Shown here: piece after piece, positions 1-6,335 of the stretch
Layout: each line of letters opens with the position of its first letter
Numbering within the stretch: the stretch's first letter is position 1
Assembly (NCBI GenBank): GCA_030642885.1
Contig: DAOWMX010000107.1
Location: 1 to 7,391 of the forward strand
DNA from: Anaerolineales bacterium
Lineage (GTDB): Bacteria; Chloroflexota; Anaerolineae; Anaerolineales; E44-bin32
Reading direction: 5' to 3'
DNA length: 7,391 nt
The notes under the pieces: model-generated
The model's database searches: none
What the model was told of the DNA's origin: nothing
The model's input: the letters and a program-made list of their open reading frames with translations, nothing else
Translations under genes and position numbers: made by a program

Positions 1-492
1 CTGGATGAGGGCTTCGATGTTTTGCAGATTCGGTGAAAAGCTAATGAAGCTGCAGGCATACGATAGCAATTTCTTCTGAGTATCAAGTCCATGCTGAGCA
101 AAGTACTCGGCTTTCGAGATGACCCATTTCTTCTTGATATACCCATCATATGTTGGAATCCCGCCAATATGCACTCGATCCTCTGGCCAATCGGAACCCT
201 TTACGAGTTCCTCTTTTTGAATTTCTGACCAGCAGTTTACATAATCCATTCGGACGCCGGGCAGGCTATAGCTGCTGGGGTTATCCCAACCTACGATAAC
301 GGAAGCTCGTCGAACACCACGCTCCACCGCTTCACGCAGGAGGTATCGATCCAACCTCCAGCCTGGTGTGCTTGAGACGATCAAATCTGGTTTATATTTT
401 TCGAATAGATCACCGTACAAATCAAAGGTAAAGAATTCCTGCAACCTCACAAGACTCTTGCGGGCGATCCGAGAACGCCTCAACGCGTTCAT
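1..492 (-). CDS. Glycosyltransferase-like protein (GT-B / CDP-glycerol transferase-like), fragment lacking its N-terminus and running off the window
   Basis: The minus strand is open in one frame from the window edge to beyond base 492. From about base 450 leftwards the translation looks like a genuine enzyme. It has KYKPDLIVSS at the end of an N-terminal Rossmann-like half, then VIVGWDNPSSY, then CWSEIQKEEL and HIGGIPTYDGY. A WDN-S motif followed by a 'which protein wears this name' segment and a GIP-x-YD turn recalls GT-B-fold surface-polysaccharide or CDP-glycerol-transferase-like enzymes. The C-terminal donor-binding half would lie outside the window. The family's usual N-terminal residues (roughly 100) are missing, because upstream of about base 475 the DNA belongs to a sigma factor gene in another frame. 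In-frame ATG codons at 510 and 492 lie inside that sigma gene and have no clear ribosome binding site, so the start given is only nominal. The family call is from motif memory; the exact substrate is unknown. Confidence 0.6.
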   Translation of the reverse strand, partial: MNALRRSRIARKSLVRLQEFFTFDLYGDLFEKYKPDLIVSSTPGWRLDRYLLREAVERGVRRASVIVGWDNPSSYSLPGVRMDYVNCWSEIQKEELVKGSDWPEDRVHIGGIPTYDGYIKKKWVISKAEYFAQHGLDTQKKLLSYACSFISFSPNLQNIEALIQ

Positions 493-682
493 GCGCTCTG
501 ATAAACGCATCCTGAGTGATGTCCTCGGCTGCCTGCCGATCCCCAACCGTGCGATAGATATAGTTGAGCACCGGTTGATGCAATTGGTGGAAAAGCTGAG
601 TGAACGCTTCTCCATCACCTGTTTGCGCTCGGCGAACCAGGGCGATGAGATCCTGTCCTGGTTCTAAATGTTCCTCGCCCAA
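422..682 (-). pseudogene. ECF-type RNA polymerase sigma factor, truncated after region 2
   Basis: Residues 15-70 match sigma-70 region 2 of ECF sigma factors: ALVRRAQTGDGEAFTQLF, then NYIYRTVGDRQAAEDITQDAF, then IRAHERVEAF. This is the part that binds core polymerase and melts the -10 element. After Phe70 (codon at 475-473) the likeness stops. The frame continues for 16 unrelated residues to a TGA at 424-422, while a different frame in the same DNA encodes a glycosyltransferase. Region 4, which reads the -35 element, is absent, and the product is 86 residues against about 160-200 for the family. The start is a TTG at 682-680, six bases after AGGAG (693-689). A promoter motif shared with the upstream lipoprotein gene abuts the start, suggesting autoregulation. 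ECF genes are usually followed by an anti-sigma gene, and that position is replaced here. The truncation may be a real rearrangement or an assembly join. Confidence 0.75.
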
Positions 683-688
683 GATTTA

Positions 689-693
689 CTCCT
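689..693 (-). promoter_or_regulatory. Shine-Dalgarno-like AGGAG of the sigma factor gene
   Basis: AGGAG sits six bases before the TTG start codon and is the main reason for choosing that non-ATG start. It directly follows the CGTT element of the predicted promoter. A transcript from that promoter would therefore begin in or just after this site, and the site could act only on a longer read-through transcript. Confidence 0.5.
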
Positions 694-722
694 ATAACGA
701 TTGGCTTGAGCCACTTGTGACA
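692..722 (-). promoter_or_regulatory. Predicted ECF-type promoter of the sigma factor gene (copy 1 of shared motif)
   Basis: Read on the minus strand, TGTCACA (722-716) is followed by exactly 16 bases and then CGTTATAG (699-692). The same two blocks with the same spacing occur in front of the lipoprotein gene at 1703-1673. A TGTCA-type -35 and a CGT-type -10 about 16 bases apart is the general form of ECF sigma promoters. Position directly upstream of an ECF sigma gene fits autoregulation. The shared motif is seen directly; the assignment to this sigma factor is inferred. Confidence 0.7.
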
Positions 723-735
723 ATTGACCTGTACG

Positions 736-785
736 AAAAAGGGAGGGCAGGGCAACTCCTATCGCCCACACCCGGGACTCCTCCC
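736..785 (-). terminator. Intrinsic terminator downstream of the lipoprotein gene
   Basis: On the minus strand GGGAGG (785-780) can pair with CCTCCC (746-741), enclosing a second stem GGGC (767-764) with GCCC (753-750). Five T residues (740-736) follow immediately. The structure begins 45 bases after the lipoprotein stop codon and ends 13 bases before the sigma promoter motif. It therefore separates the two transcripts. Folding was done by eye; the outer stem competes with alternative GC pairings, but all of them precede the same T-run. Confidence 0.65.
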
Positions 786-830
786 ACAGGATATATTAAC
801 AAGTGCTCAATGCGCTCTGGCTTTCACTGT

Positions 831-1541
831 CTAGTCAGAGGGTGGGGAGAGTGTTGGGATCAGCTCCATCGTCGATGGAAAAAGTTGATAACCAAGACTT
901 AGATAGTATCCACTACCCGACTCTCCATAGGTCAATCCATCCGTAGCCATGGGATCGCCAATATTGAAGGTTAGGTCCACCTCCGGTGCGGAATATGTTC
1001 CAGGGAAGATAATGGGCTTCCCGCAGGACCCCTCGAGCTCTGGGTTAACATACTCCTCAATGACATGGATCTTCACAACGCCATCTTTACAAGTTCCTGT
1101 GATTCTCGCTGTCAGCTCCCAAACACCACTGATTTGCTGAACAGGGCATTCGTCACTTGGCGTTTTCGCTGAGCCTTCAACGTTGATTAAGTTTCTGGTC
1201 ATACCGCCATCGTCGCTCACTTGTCCTGAAGGGTTAATCCAGAACAAGAAATAAGTAGGCGGGTCATTCTCAAACTTCATCACGATCTCGTCCCCTCCGG
1301 GCGGAATGGTAAGTTCCTGAAGATGGCTATAGGAGAGCTCATACAGCGTTTTCTCTGCGGGGCATTTACCGCTCCGGTCTAATTCACCACCCTGCCCCCC
1401 CACTTGCGTTTCGGTTGCTTCCACCTCTGGATCATTGGAGTCGGCTCCTGGGGAGTTGCAGGCCGCTAATCCAAGGATAAGAAAGCCGCAACATAAGCTG
1501 ATCCACATCCCTCGATTGCCCTGTGTAATATCCCTAGACAT
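831..1541 (-). CDS. Secreted lipoprotein of unknown function with four conserved-looking cysteines
   Basis: The product has a short charged N-terminus, a hydrophobic stretch (WISLCCGFLILGLAA) and a lipobox LAAC. It should be exported by Sec, lipidated on that cysteine and anchored to the outer face of the membrane. A Gly/Glu/Asp/Thr-rich linker of about 30 residues follows. The rest (about 175 residues) is beta-rich in appearance, with no repeats or catalytic motif I recognise. It contains four further cysteines (61, 133, 152 and 174 when counted from the upstream ATG at 1544), enough for two disulfides. Two adjacent ATG codons occur at 1544 and 1541; the second lies five bases from the strong AAAAGGAGG and is chosen, giving 236 residues. 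The gene has its own promoter-like motif about 130 bases upstream and its own terminator, so it looks monocistronic. The promoter motif links it to the neighbouring ECF sigma gene. A cell-envelope stress or sensing role would be a guess. Confidence 0.85.
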   Translation of the reverse strand: MSRDITQGNRGMWISLCCGFLILGLAACNSPGADSNDPEVEATETQVGGQGGELDRSGKCPAEKTLYELSYSHLQELTIPPGGDEIVMKFENDPPTYFLFWINPSGQVSDDGGMTRNLINVEGSAKTPSDECPVQQISGVWELTARITGTCKDGVVKIHVIEEYVNPELEGSCGKPIIFPGTYSAPEVDLTFNIGDPMATDGLTYGESGSGYYLSLGYQLFPSTMELIPTLSPPSD

Positions 1542-1546
1542 CATTG

Positions 1547-1555
1547 CCTCCTTTT
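1547..1555 (-). promoter_or_regulatory. Strong ribosome binding site of the lipoprotein gene
   Basis: AAAAGGAGG on the minus strand is a near-perfect Shine-Dalgarno. It lies two bases from the first ATG (1544) and five bases from the second (1541). The spacing favours the second ATG as the real start. Confidence 0.7.
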
Positions 1556-1672
1556 GTACTATCCCCTCATATTCAGCTCAGGAGAACTTCGGGCCTCAGC
1601 GTTCAATAGACAGACGAGCGTGGTCCCGCTGCCTTCGATTACGCACACCCGTCAATAAATCTTGATTCATCT

Positions 1673-1703
1673 CTATAACGCAAACTCATATCAATCTGTG
1701 ACA
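1673..1703 (-). promoter_or_regulatory. Predicted ECF-type promoter of the lipoprotein gene (copy 2 of shared motif)
   Basis: On the minus strand TGTCACA (1703-1697) is followed by 16 bases and CGTTATAG (1680-1673). Both blocks and the spacing are identical to those in front of the sigma gene at 722-692, while the 16-base spacers differ. Transcription would start near 1667 and give an untranslated leader of about 125 bases. A less well spaced housekeeping-like pair, TTGAAT (1762-1757) and TATATT (1737-1732) with a 19-base gap, lies just upstream and might add basal expression. Confidence 0.7.
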
Positions 1704-1934
1704 CGTTCGTTTCAGACGAGTCCCTTCTGTGAATATAGCATGAAAACGCACGTCTCATTCAAAACGAGTGGCCTGCACCCCTGTGGAAGGTCATGCACTT
1801 ATAGAACTGATATATCACTCTATGAGTGGCATCTCCCACCGCAAACGCATGGCACACTCCCGCTATAGGGAGTTCGGCAAAACTAACGCTAAGTGTGGTT
1901 GATGTGCACCTAAATTGAACTATTCAAAGGGGAA
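1704..1934. other. Intergenic region between the ABC operon and the lipoprotein promoter
   Basis: No gene is supported in this stretch; the open frames lack ribosome binding sites and protein-like composition. It holds a small inverted repeat just after the ABC operon (listed separately), a short hairpin CACTC-TAT-GAGTG (1816-1828), and the possible housekeeping promoter at 1762-1732. The remainder shows nothing I can interpret. Confidence 0.5.
1856..1873 (-). terminator. Possible weak terminator hairpin after the ABC operon
   Basis: ACTCCC and GGGAGT form a perfect six-base-pair stem around a six-base loop, about 60 bases after the stop codon of the last ABC gene. No T-run follows on the minus strand, so this is either a weak or factor-dependent terminator or merely a stem that protects the transcript end. 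Confidence 0.3.
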
Positions 1935-2669
1935 TTACAGGACAACCTTCCCGTCCGCAAGGCGGATGGTCCTCATCGCGCGACCTGCCAACTCATCGTC
2001 GTGGGTAACCATGAGGATCGTCGTTCCACGCGATACCAGGTCCTCAAAGAGGCGGATAATCTTGTTTGAGGATTGGGAATCCAGATTCCCGGTGGGTTCG
2101 TCGGTTGCGATAATTGGGGGATCATTGGCAAGCGCACGTGCAATCGCTGCTCGCTGCTGCTGCCCACCCGAGAGCTTCGCCGGCAGTGCACCCGCCTGAT
2201 CCTCGATACCCACCAATTCGAGCAGGTGCATGGCGCGATCATCGCGCTCTTGTCGATCGAAGACGCCGCCAAAATCCATCGGCAGGCGTACATTCTCGAG
2301 GACGGAAAGTGTGGGTAGAAGCTGGAAGAATTGAAAAACGACGCCCACATTCTTACCACGCCAGACAGCGATTTCCCCTTCGTCGAGCTCATGCACAGCG
2401 GCGCCGGTAACATAGATTTCACCATCGCTGGGTCGATCGATGCCGGTCAACATGTTGATAAGAGTCGTTTTCCCGCTGCCTGACTTCCCAACGATGGACA
2501 CGAATTCGCCTTTGTCAATGCGCAGGTCTACATCTCTCAACGCTGTAAAGGATCCCGCAGACGTTTCATAGATCTTGGAAACCTGATTGAATGCAATCAG
2601 GTGGCCGTTCGCTTTATGCTTCCCGGTCCCTGAGCCGTTTGAACCTGACTTACTCCAAAATGTCTTCAT
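1935..2669 (-). CDS. ABC transporter ATP-binding protein, MacB/LolD type (third gene of operon)
   Basis: This is a 244-residue cytoplasmic ATPase that would drive the FtsX-type permease encoded just upstream. All nucleotide-binding motifs are intact: Walker A GKSGSGKT (61-68), Q-loop Gln113 in VFQFFQLLPT, signature LSGGQQQR (166-173), Walker B IIATDE (186-191), D-loop NLDS (195-198) and H-loop His223. The DEPTGNLDS and QFFQLLPTL segments are typical of the LolD/MacB/FtsE group that works with mechanotransmission permeases. The first 23 residues are a polar Gly/Ser/Lys-rich extension before the ABC core. The ATG at 2669 lies 17 bases after the permease stop, with only a weak GGTGAT-like site ahead, so translational coupling is likely. 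It is a clear paralogue of the first gene of the operon and shares its unusual Gln-Phe-Phe-Gln stretch. The substrate cannot be told from the sequence. Confidence 0.93.
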   Translation of the reverse strand: MKTFWSKSGSNGSGTGKHKANGHLIAFNQVSKIYETSAGSFTALRDVDLRIDKGEFVSIVGKSGSGKTTLINMLTGIDRPSDGEIYVTGAAVHELDEGEIAVWRGKNVGVVFQFFQLLPTLSVLENVRLPMDFGGVFDRQERDDRAMHLLELVGIEDQAGALPAKLSGGQQQRAAIARALANDPPIIATDEPTGNLDSQSSNKIIRLFEDLVSRGTTILMVTHDDELAGRAMRTIRLADGKVVL

Positions 2670-2686
2670 AGGATCACCACAATCAC

Positions 2687-5092
2687 TTATTCATAATCCA
2701 GGACTTCGCGCACGGTGAGTCTGACGGCGCTCCTCGCCGGCGCAAGACTTGAGAAAACAGCAATGAACCCAACGACTACCAACCAGAGAAGCAATCCCGT
2801 GAAGGAATAGGTATAGCTGAGGTCGGCTTGCATCACAGCATTTATGACCGCACCGGCAAGGGCTCTACCGGACGGTCCTGAGAGCAGCGCGCCCAACACC
2901 CAGCTGATCAGACCAACCACTACGCCTTCAATAACGATGACTTGTCGCACAGAAACGTTGGAAGCGCCAACTGCGCGCAGGACTCCTATCTCGCGTGTAC
3001 GTTCAAGAACGTTGATTCCTAGAGTCCCCGTTAGACCCAATCCCCCCACCAGAGCCAGGAGGCCAGCCATGACCATCAAAACGACCAGGATAAGGTCAAA
3101 CACATCGGTGAAATCGCCAAATATCGCGTGGCGGGTGATGCTCGAGCTCTTACTCAGGTTCGCATTTTCAAAACGATTCTCCAATTGGAATGCGATCACA
3201 TCCTGCTCAACATTGCTGCCGAAGGTTTCAAGATTTCCACGCACACGGATCGTATCAACCTGGTTCGGTCTATTCGTCAACTGACCGAATGAACCATATT
3301 CCATATAGATACGAGAACCTGAAAGGTGCTTCGATGTCACGCCGACAATCTGGTAGGTTCGCTCTCGGTTCCCGATTTTCAGTCTAATCTCGCTCCCAAT
3401 TCCTATCCCGGATTCCTCGTCTAGCAAGTCATCATTGACGACGATCTTGCTTGTGTCACTGGCTTCTAACCAGCGACCCTCGATCATCAGTGGGTCAATT
3501 GTGGCCGCGTCATAAGGGAGACCAACGATCTCGAGTTCCCCGCTCTCACTTCCATCTTCCCTGACGATGACGCCAATCGACTGAGCCCACCCCTCCGCTG
3601 CCGAGATCTCAGGGATTCTCAGCGCTTCCCGTTCAACGGTTTGTTTTCTAGATCCATATGGCAAACCAAGGGCGGCATCGAAAGCGACATAACGAGCAAC
3701 ATTCTCGATCTGAACGGTCAAAGAGGCGCGTGTGCTGAATACGGCGATAAACATGGCGCCTGCTAGCGTAAGCGTAAGAAGTGTAAACACCAAACGCGCT
3801 TTGTTGCGGAAAGTATTCCGCAGAGAGAGCACAATCGGCGGAGCGAGATTGCGAACATTCATCAACACCCGGTCCAACCAACCGCTGCCCTCTGACCCAA
3901 TTCCATATTGATAGATCGCATCGTAAACTGACATGCGGGTTCCGGAGAGAATGGGATAGATCGCCACGCCAAGCGGCATCAGTAAGCCCAGAGTGATCTG
4001 AAGCGTCAAGACCTGCCAGGATATATTGACGGTGGTGAGATCAAAGTTGACGAAACCAGCCGCGAATTCTGCGAGCCACCAGGACCCCAATAACCCGAGT
4101 GGTAGTGCCACGGCAAGGCCAAGCACGCTGTACGCGAGGACGTTGAAGAAATACATGGCGATGAGTTGTCCACGAACCGCACCAATGGAACGCATAATAC
4201 CGATCTGCTTGATCTGCTGAACAAGAGTGGCGGAGACTGTATTCACCACAAGCCCTCCGCTCAAGAGAACCGCCATGACGCCCATAATCTGCAGGATGAG
4301 GAGAAACCCGTCGATCTGGTCTTCCGCCCAGTGCTTGCCCGGATCAGAGCCCAGCCCCGGGACCCCCATGCTCCCGACCTTGTGCCCGGAGGGCTCAATC
4401 ACCCGATCGCGGATGCTATTGCCGACCCCAAGCACGTGTTCTTGGTCAAATTTATTCTCAGCCACAACGACATCGAGTTTATTATAGTAAGAGGGCTTAC
4501 CCATCCATTTCAGGCTGTCAAGGTTTAAATAGCCCGTGACTTCCCCCAACAACGCATAAGGCATACCGTAAAGGTCATGTACGATGCCCACAACATCCAA
4601 ATCATAGGTGCGGTCATCATCCATCTTGACCGTGAACGTATCGCCGACTGCGAGTCCCAGCCCTTCGGCCGATTGCTTTTCTAAGGCAATCTCGCGAACA
4701 CCGAGCGACATCCGCCCCTCTACAAGGTTCAGCTGATTCACTTCTAATTCGGTAAGATCCGGGAAGGCGATTAGCGTAAGATCGTCCCAGTCCCCCTCAC
4801 CGTTCAAAACTGATGCTCTCTCGACTCTCCTTGCCTGAACGTCTTCCACTTCTCGCATCGCCTCAACCGCGCTGGTGAGGTCTTGCTGAAATGGTGATAT
4901 ATAAATTTCCAAACTCGCTGGATTACCTTCAGCGAAGGATCCATAGAGGTCCCGCTGCACCATGAGCCCCGCGTTCGTGATCATTCCGACCGAGGCGACC
5001 CCAATGGCGATGGAGAAGATGACCAAAAGAGACCGAGAGCGGTTGCTCCAGATGTCTTTCAGGATCTTTATCCAGCGGGTTGGGATATGCAT
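2687..5092 (-). CDS. ABC transporter permease with two FtsX-type halves (MacB/LolC/E-like, 801 residues)
   Basis: This large inner-membrane protein has two similar halves. Half one has a first membrane helix (about 20-43), a large extracytoplasmic domain (about 45-260) and three helices (about 262-290, 308-338, 357-385). The cytoplasmic turn QQIKQIGIMRSIGA is typical of FtsX domains. Half two repeats the pattern: helix about 433-457, extracytoplasmic domain about 458-665, then three helices (about 666-694, 716-740, 765-790) with the matching turn ERTREIGVLRAVGAS. That gives eight helices, so one chain could supply both halves of a type VII ABC exporter, as in YbbP-like permeases. MacB itself has one such half per chain. 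The gene lies between two ATPase genes (28 and 17 bases) and should assemble with them. Extrusion of lipids, lipoproteins or peptides is known for the family; the cargo here is unknown. The helix limits were judged by eye. Confidence 0.92.
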   Translation of the reverse strand: MHIPTRWIKILKDIWSNRSRSLLVIFSIAIGVASVGMITNAGLMVQRDLYGSFAEGNPASLEIYISPFQQDLTSAVEAMREVEDVQARRVERASVLNGEGDWDDLTLIAFPDLTELEVNQLNLVEGRMSLGVREIALEKQSAEGLGLAVGDTFTVKMDDDRTYDLDVVGIVHDLYGMPYALLGEVTGYLNLDSLKWMGKPSYYNKLDVVVAENKFDQEHVLGVGNSIRDRVIEPSGHKVGSMGVPGLGSDPGKHWAEDQIDGFLLILQIMGVMAVLLSGGLVVNTVSATLVQQIKQIGIMRSIGAVRGQLIAMYFFNVLAYSVLGLAVALPLGLLGSWWLAEFAAGFVNFDLTTVNISWQVLTLQITLGLLMPLGVAIYPILSGTRMSVYDAIYQYGIGSEGSGWLDRVLMNVRNLAPPIVLSLRNTFRNKARLVFTLLTLTLAGAMFIAVFSTRASLTVQIENVARYVAFDAALGLPYGSRKQTVEREALRIPEISAAEGWAQSIGVIVREDGSESGELEIVGLPYDAATIDPLMIEGRWLEASDTSKIVVNDDLLDEESGIGIGSEIRLKIGNRERTYQIVGVTSKHLSGSRIYMEYGSFGQLTNRPNQVDTIRVRGNLETFGSNVEQDVIAFQLENRFENANLSKSSSITRHAIFGDFTDVFDLILVVLMVMAGLLALVGGLGLTGTLGINVLERTREIGVLRAVGASNVSVRQVIVIEGVVVGLISWVLGALLSGPSGRALAGAVINAVMQADLSYTYSFTGLLLWLVVVGFIAVFSSLAPARSAVRLTVREVLDYE

Positions 5093-5120
5093 TCTGTATC
5101 TCTATCTTCTCAGGAGATCT

Positions 5121-5927
5121 TTAGATCGCTGCACGAATTCGCGGCGGCACAAGGTTAGGCGAGGGCGCTGCTTCTCCCGTGGAACGTTCATTGGACGGCG
5201 CATCGTTTGATCTACCGCTGATGATGCGCCCATCGGAAATCTCTAGAATGCGGCTCGCTCGTTCTGCGATCTCCCTATCGTGAGTCACGATGACCAGTGT
5301 TTTACCGAGAGAGACCAGGTCAGAAAAAAGGTCATATATGTCGTCAGCGGTTTGCGAATCGAGATTCCCTATCGGTTCATCGGCGACAATCACATCAGGG
5401 TCATTCGCCAGCGCACGGGCGATGGCGACCCGCTGCTGCTGCCCGCCGGAGATCTTCGACGGCACTTTATACGCGTGCTCACGGATGCCCACTTGATCGA
5501 GTAATTGCAAAGCACGATCACTGCGTTTAGCAAGCGGGTAGGTGTCGCAGAAGTCCATGACGAGCGTGATATTCTCAGCCAGTGTTAACGTTGGCAGCAG
5601 CTGGAAAAATTGATAGACAACACCGAGGTTGCGTCCACGCCAGCGTGTTAATTCGTCATCGCCCATAGAATGGATAGAGACTCCGCCGATCTGTACTTCG
5701 CCAGAGTCCGGGCTGTCGATGCCCGTGATCATATTGATCAGTGTCGATTTACCTGCTCCCGATTTCCCGAAGATGGCGAGGAATTCCCCTTCGTGAACTT
5801 CAAGGTTGACTCCCTTTAAGGCTTCGACCCCGTTGGCAGCAGTCGGGTAGACTTTCACCAAATCCTTTACTTTGATGAGCGTACCGTTTTCACGCCCGTT
5901 TGTATCTGATATTTTGGCAATTTCCAT
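5121..5927 (-). CDS. ABC transporter ATP-binding protein, MacB/LolD type (first gene of operon)
   Basis: This is the second ATPase of the same transporter. Counting from the upstream TTG at 5933 (270 residues), it has Walker A GKSGAGKST (56-64), Q-loop Gln108 in VYQFFQLLPT, signature ISGGQQQR (161-168), Walker B VIVADE (181-186), D-loop NLDS and H-loop His218. All catalytic residues are present. The usual DEPTGN segment reads DEPIGN, a small oddity beside its paralogue. About 30 residues rich in Pro, Ser, Asn and Glu extend past the ABC core. Two starts are possible. ATG at 5927 (268 residues) lies ten bases after GGTGAGG, and TTG at 5933 lies four bases after it. I prefer the ATG. The gene heads the operon, so the regulatory signals in the region to its right probably control all three genes. 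An obligate heterodimer with the third gene's product is plausible but unproven. Confidence 0.92.
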   Translation of the reverse strand: MEIAKISDTNGRENGTLIKVKDLVKVYPTAANGVEALKGVNLEVHEGEFLAIFGKSGAGKSTLINMITGIDSPDSGEVQIGGVSIHSMGDDELTRWRGRNLGVVYQFFQLLPTLTLAENITLVMDFCDTYPLAKRSDRALQLLDQVGIREHAYKVPSKISGGQQQRVAIARALANDPDVIVADEPIGNLDSQTADDIYDLFSDLVSLGKTLVIVTHDREIAERASRILEISDGRIISGRSNDAPSNERSTGEAAPSPNLVPPRIRAAI

Positions 5928-6070
5928 TAACAAAAAACCTCACCGCTAGGGTATGCCGCATTGAGAACTTCAATTGATCTATACGGCGAGTTTCCATTAA
6001 AAAACGATCAACACACACAGTGCAAAAAACCAGCTGATCGCCGACAAGGTGATCATGTTAACACAGGATA

Positions 6071-6104
6071 ACCCGAGTTTGTATTAGAGTTTCATTACAG
6101 TTTC
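6071..6104 (-). promoter_or_regulatory. 11-bp direct repeats, candidate response-regulator binding site upstream of the ABC operon
   Basis: On the minus strand GAAACTGTAAT (6104-6094) is followed immediately by GAAACTCTAAT (6093-6083). The two differ at one position. A third partial copy with the core AAACTC lies 12 bases further (6080-6075). Tandem direct repeats with an 11-bp period are the known form of OmpR/PhoB-family operators. The site lies about 150-180 bases before the first ABC start codon, with a weak TAACAT -10 candidate 11-16 bases after the last core. No matching regulator is in the window. Confidence 0.4.
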
Positions 6105-6189
6105 CTTGCGGTTTTTAGGCTTAATTAACAGTTGGAAATGAAGAGCCCTACTAAATCATGTCAATCTGAGGAGGGTCATTTCCATGGTT

Positions 6190-6233
6190 GTCATTTCGAC
6201 CCCCCGCAGGGGGTGAGAAATACCCGAGATGAC
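6190..6233. repeat. 44-bp palindromic intergenic repeat (REP/MITE-like)
   Basis: The ends GTCATTTCG (6190-6198) and CGAGATGAC (6225-6233) are inverted copies with one mismatch. Inside them CCCCC-GCA-GGGGG forms a tight hairpin, flanked by ATTTC and GAAAT that can also pair. The GTCATTTCG...GAGAAAT...CGAGATGAC layout resembles a common class of dispersed intergenic palindromes. A second GTCATTTC occurs 15 bases to the left (6175-6182). Confidence 0.6.
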
Positions 6234-6335
6234 TCGATTCATAGTTCAAGATTCTAGGAAACGGGGGTATTCGTCTTTTCCACAAGTAGAGCCTTCACAA
6301 GTAACATTATTGGTATTTCTCGTTGACCTTATCCT

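Noticed and set aside
2844..3284. Long plus-strand open frames inside the permease and ATPase genes
   Set aside because: They are antisense shadows of strongly supported minus-strand genes, with no motifs or start signals of their own.
5888..5998. A short minus-strand upstream frame starting at the ATG of the duplicated TTAATGG word and overlapping the first ATPase start
   Set aside because: It has no ribosome binding site and ends in a run of codons shared out of frame with the ATPase gene; leader-peptide function is unsupported.
6136..6164. A perfect TTGACA (minus strand, 6164-6159) as -35 of the ABC operon
   Set aside because: No acceptable -10 hexamer lies 16-18 bases downstream; the best candidates match TATAAT at only two positions.
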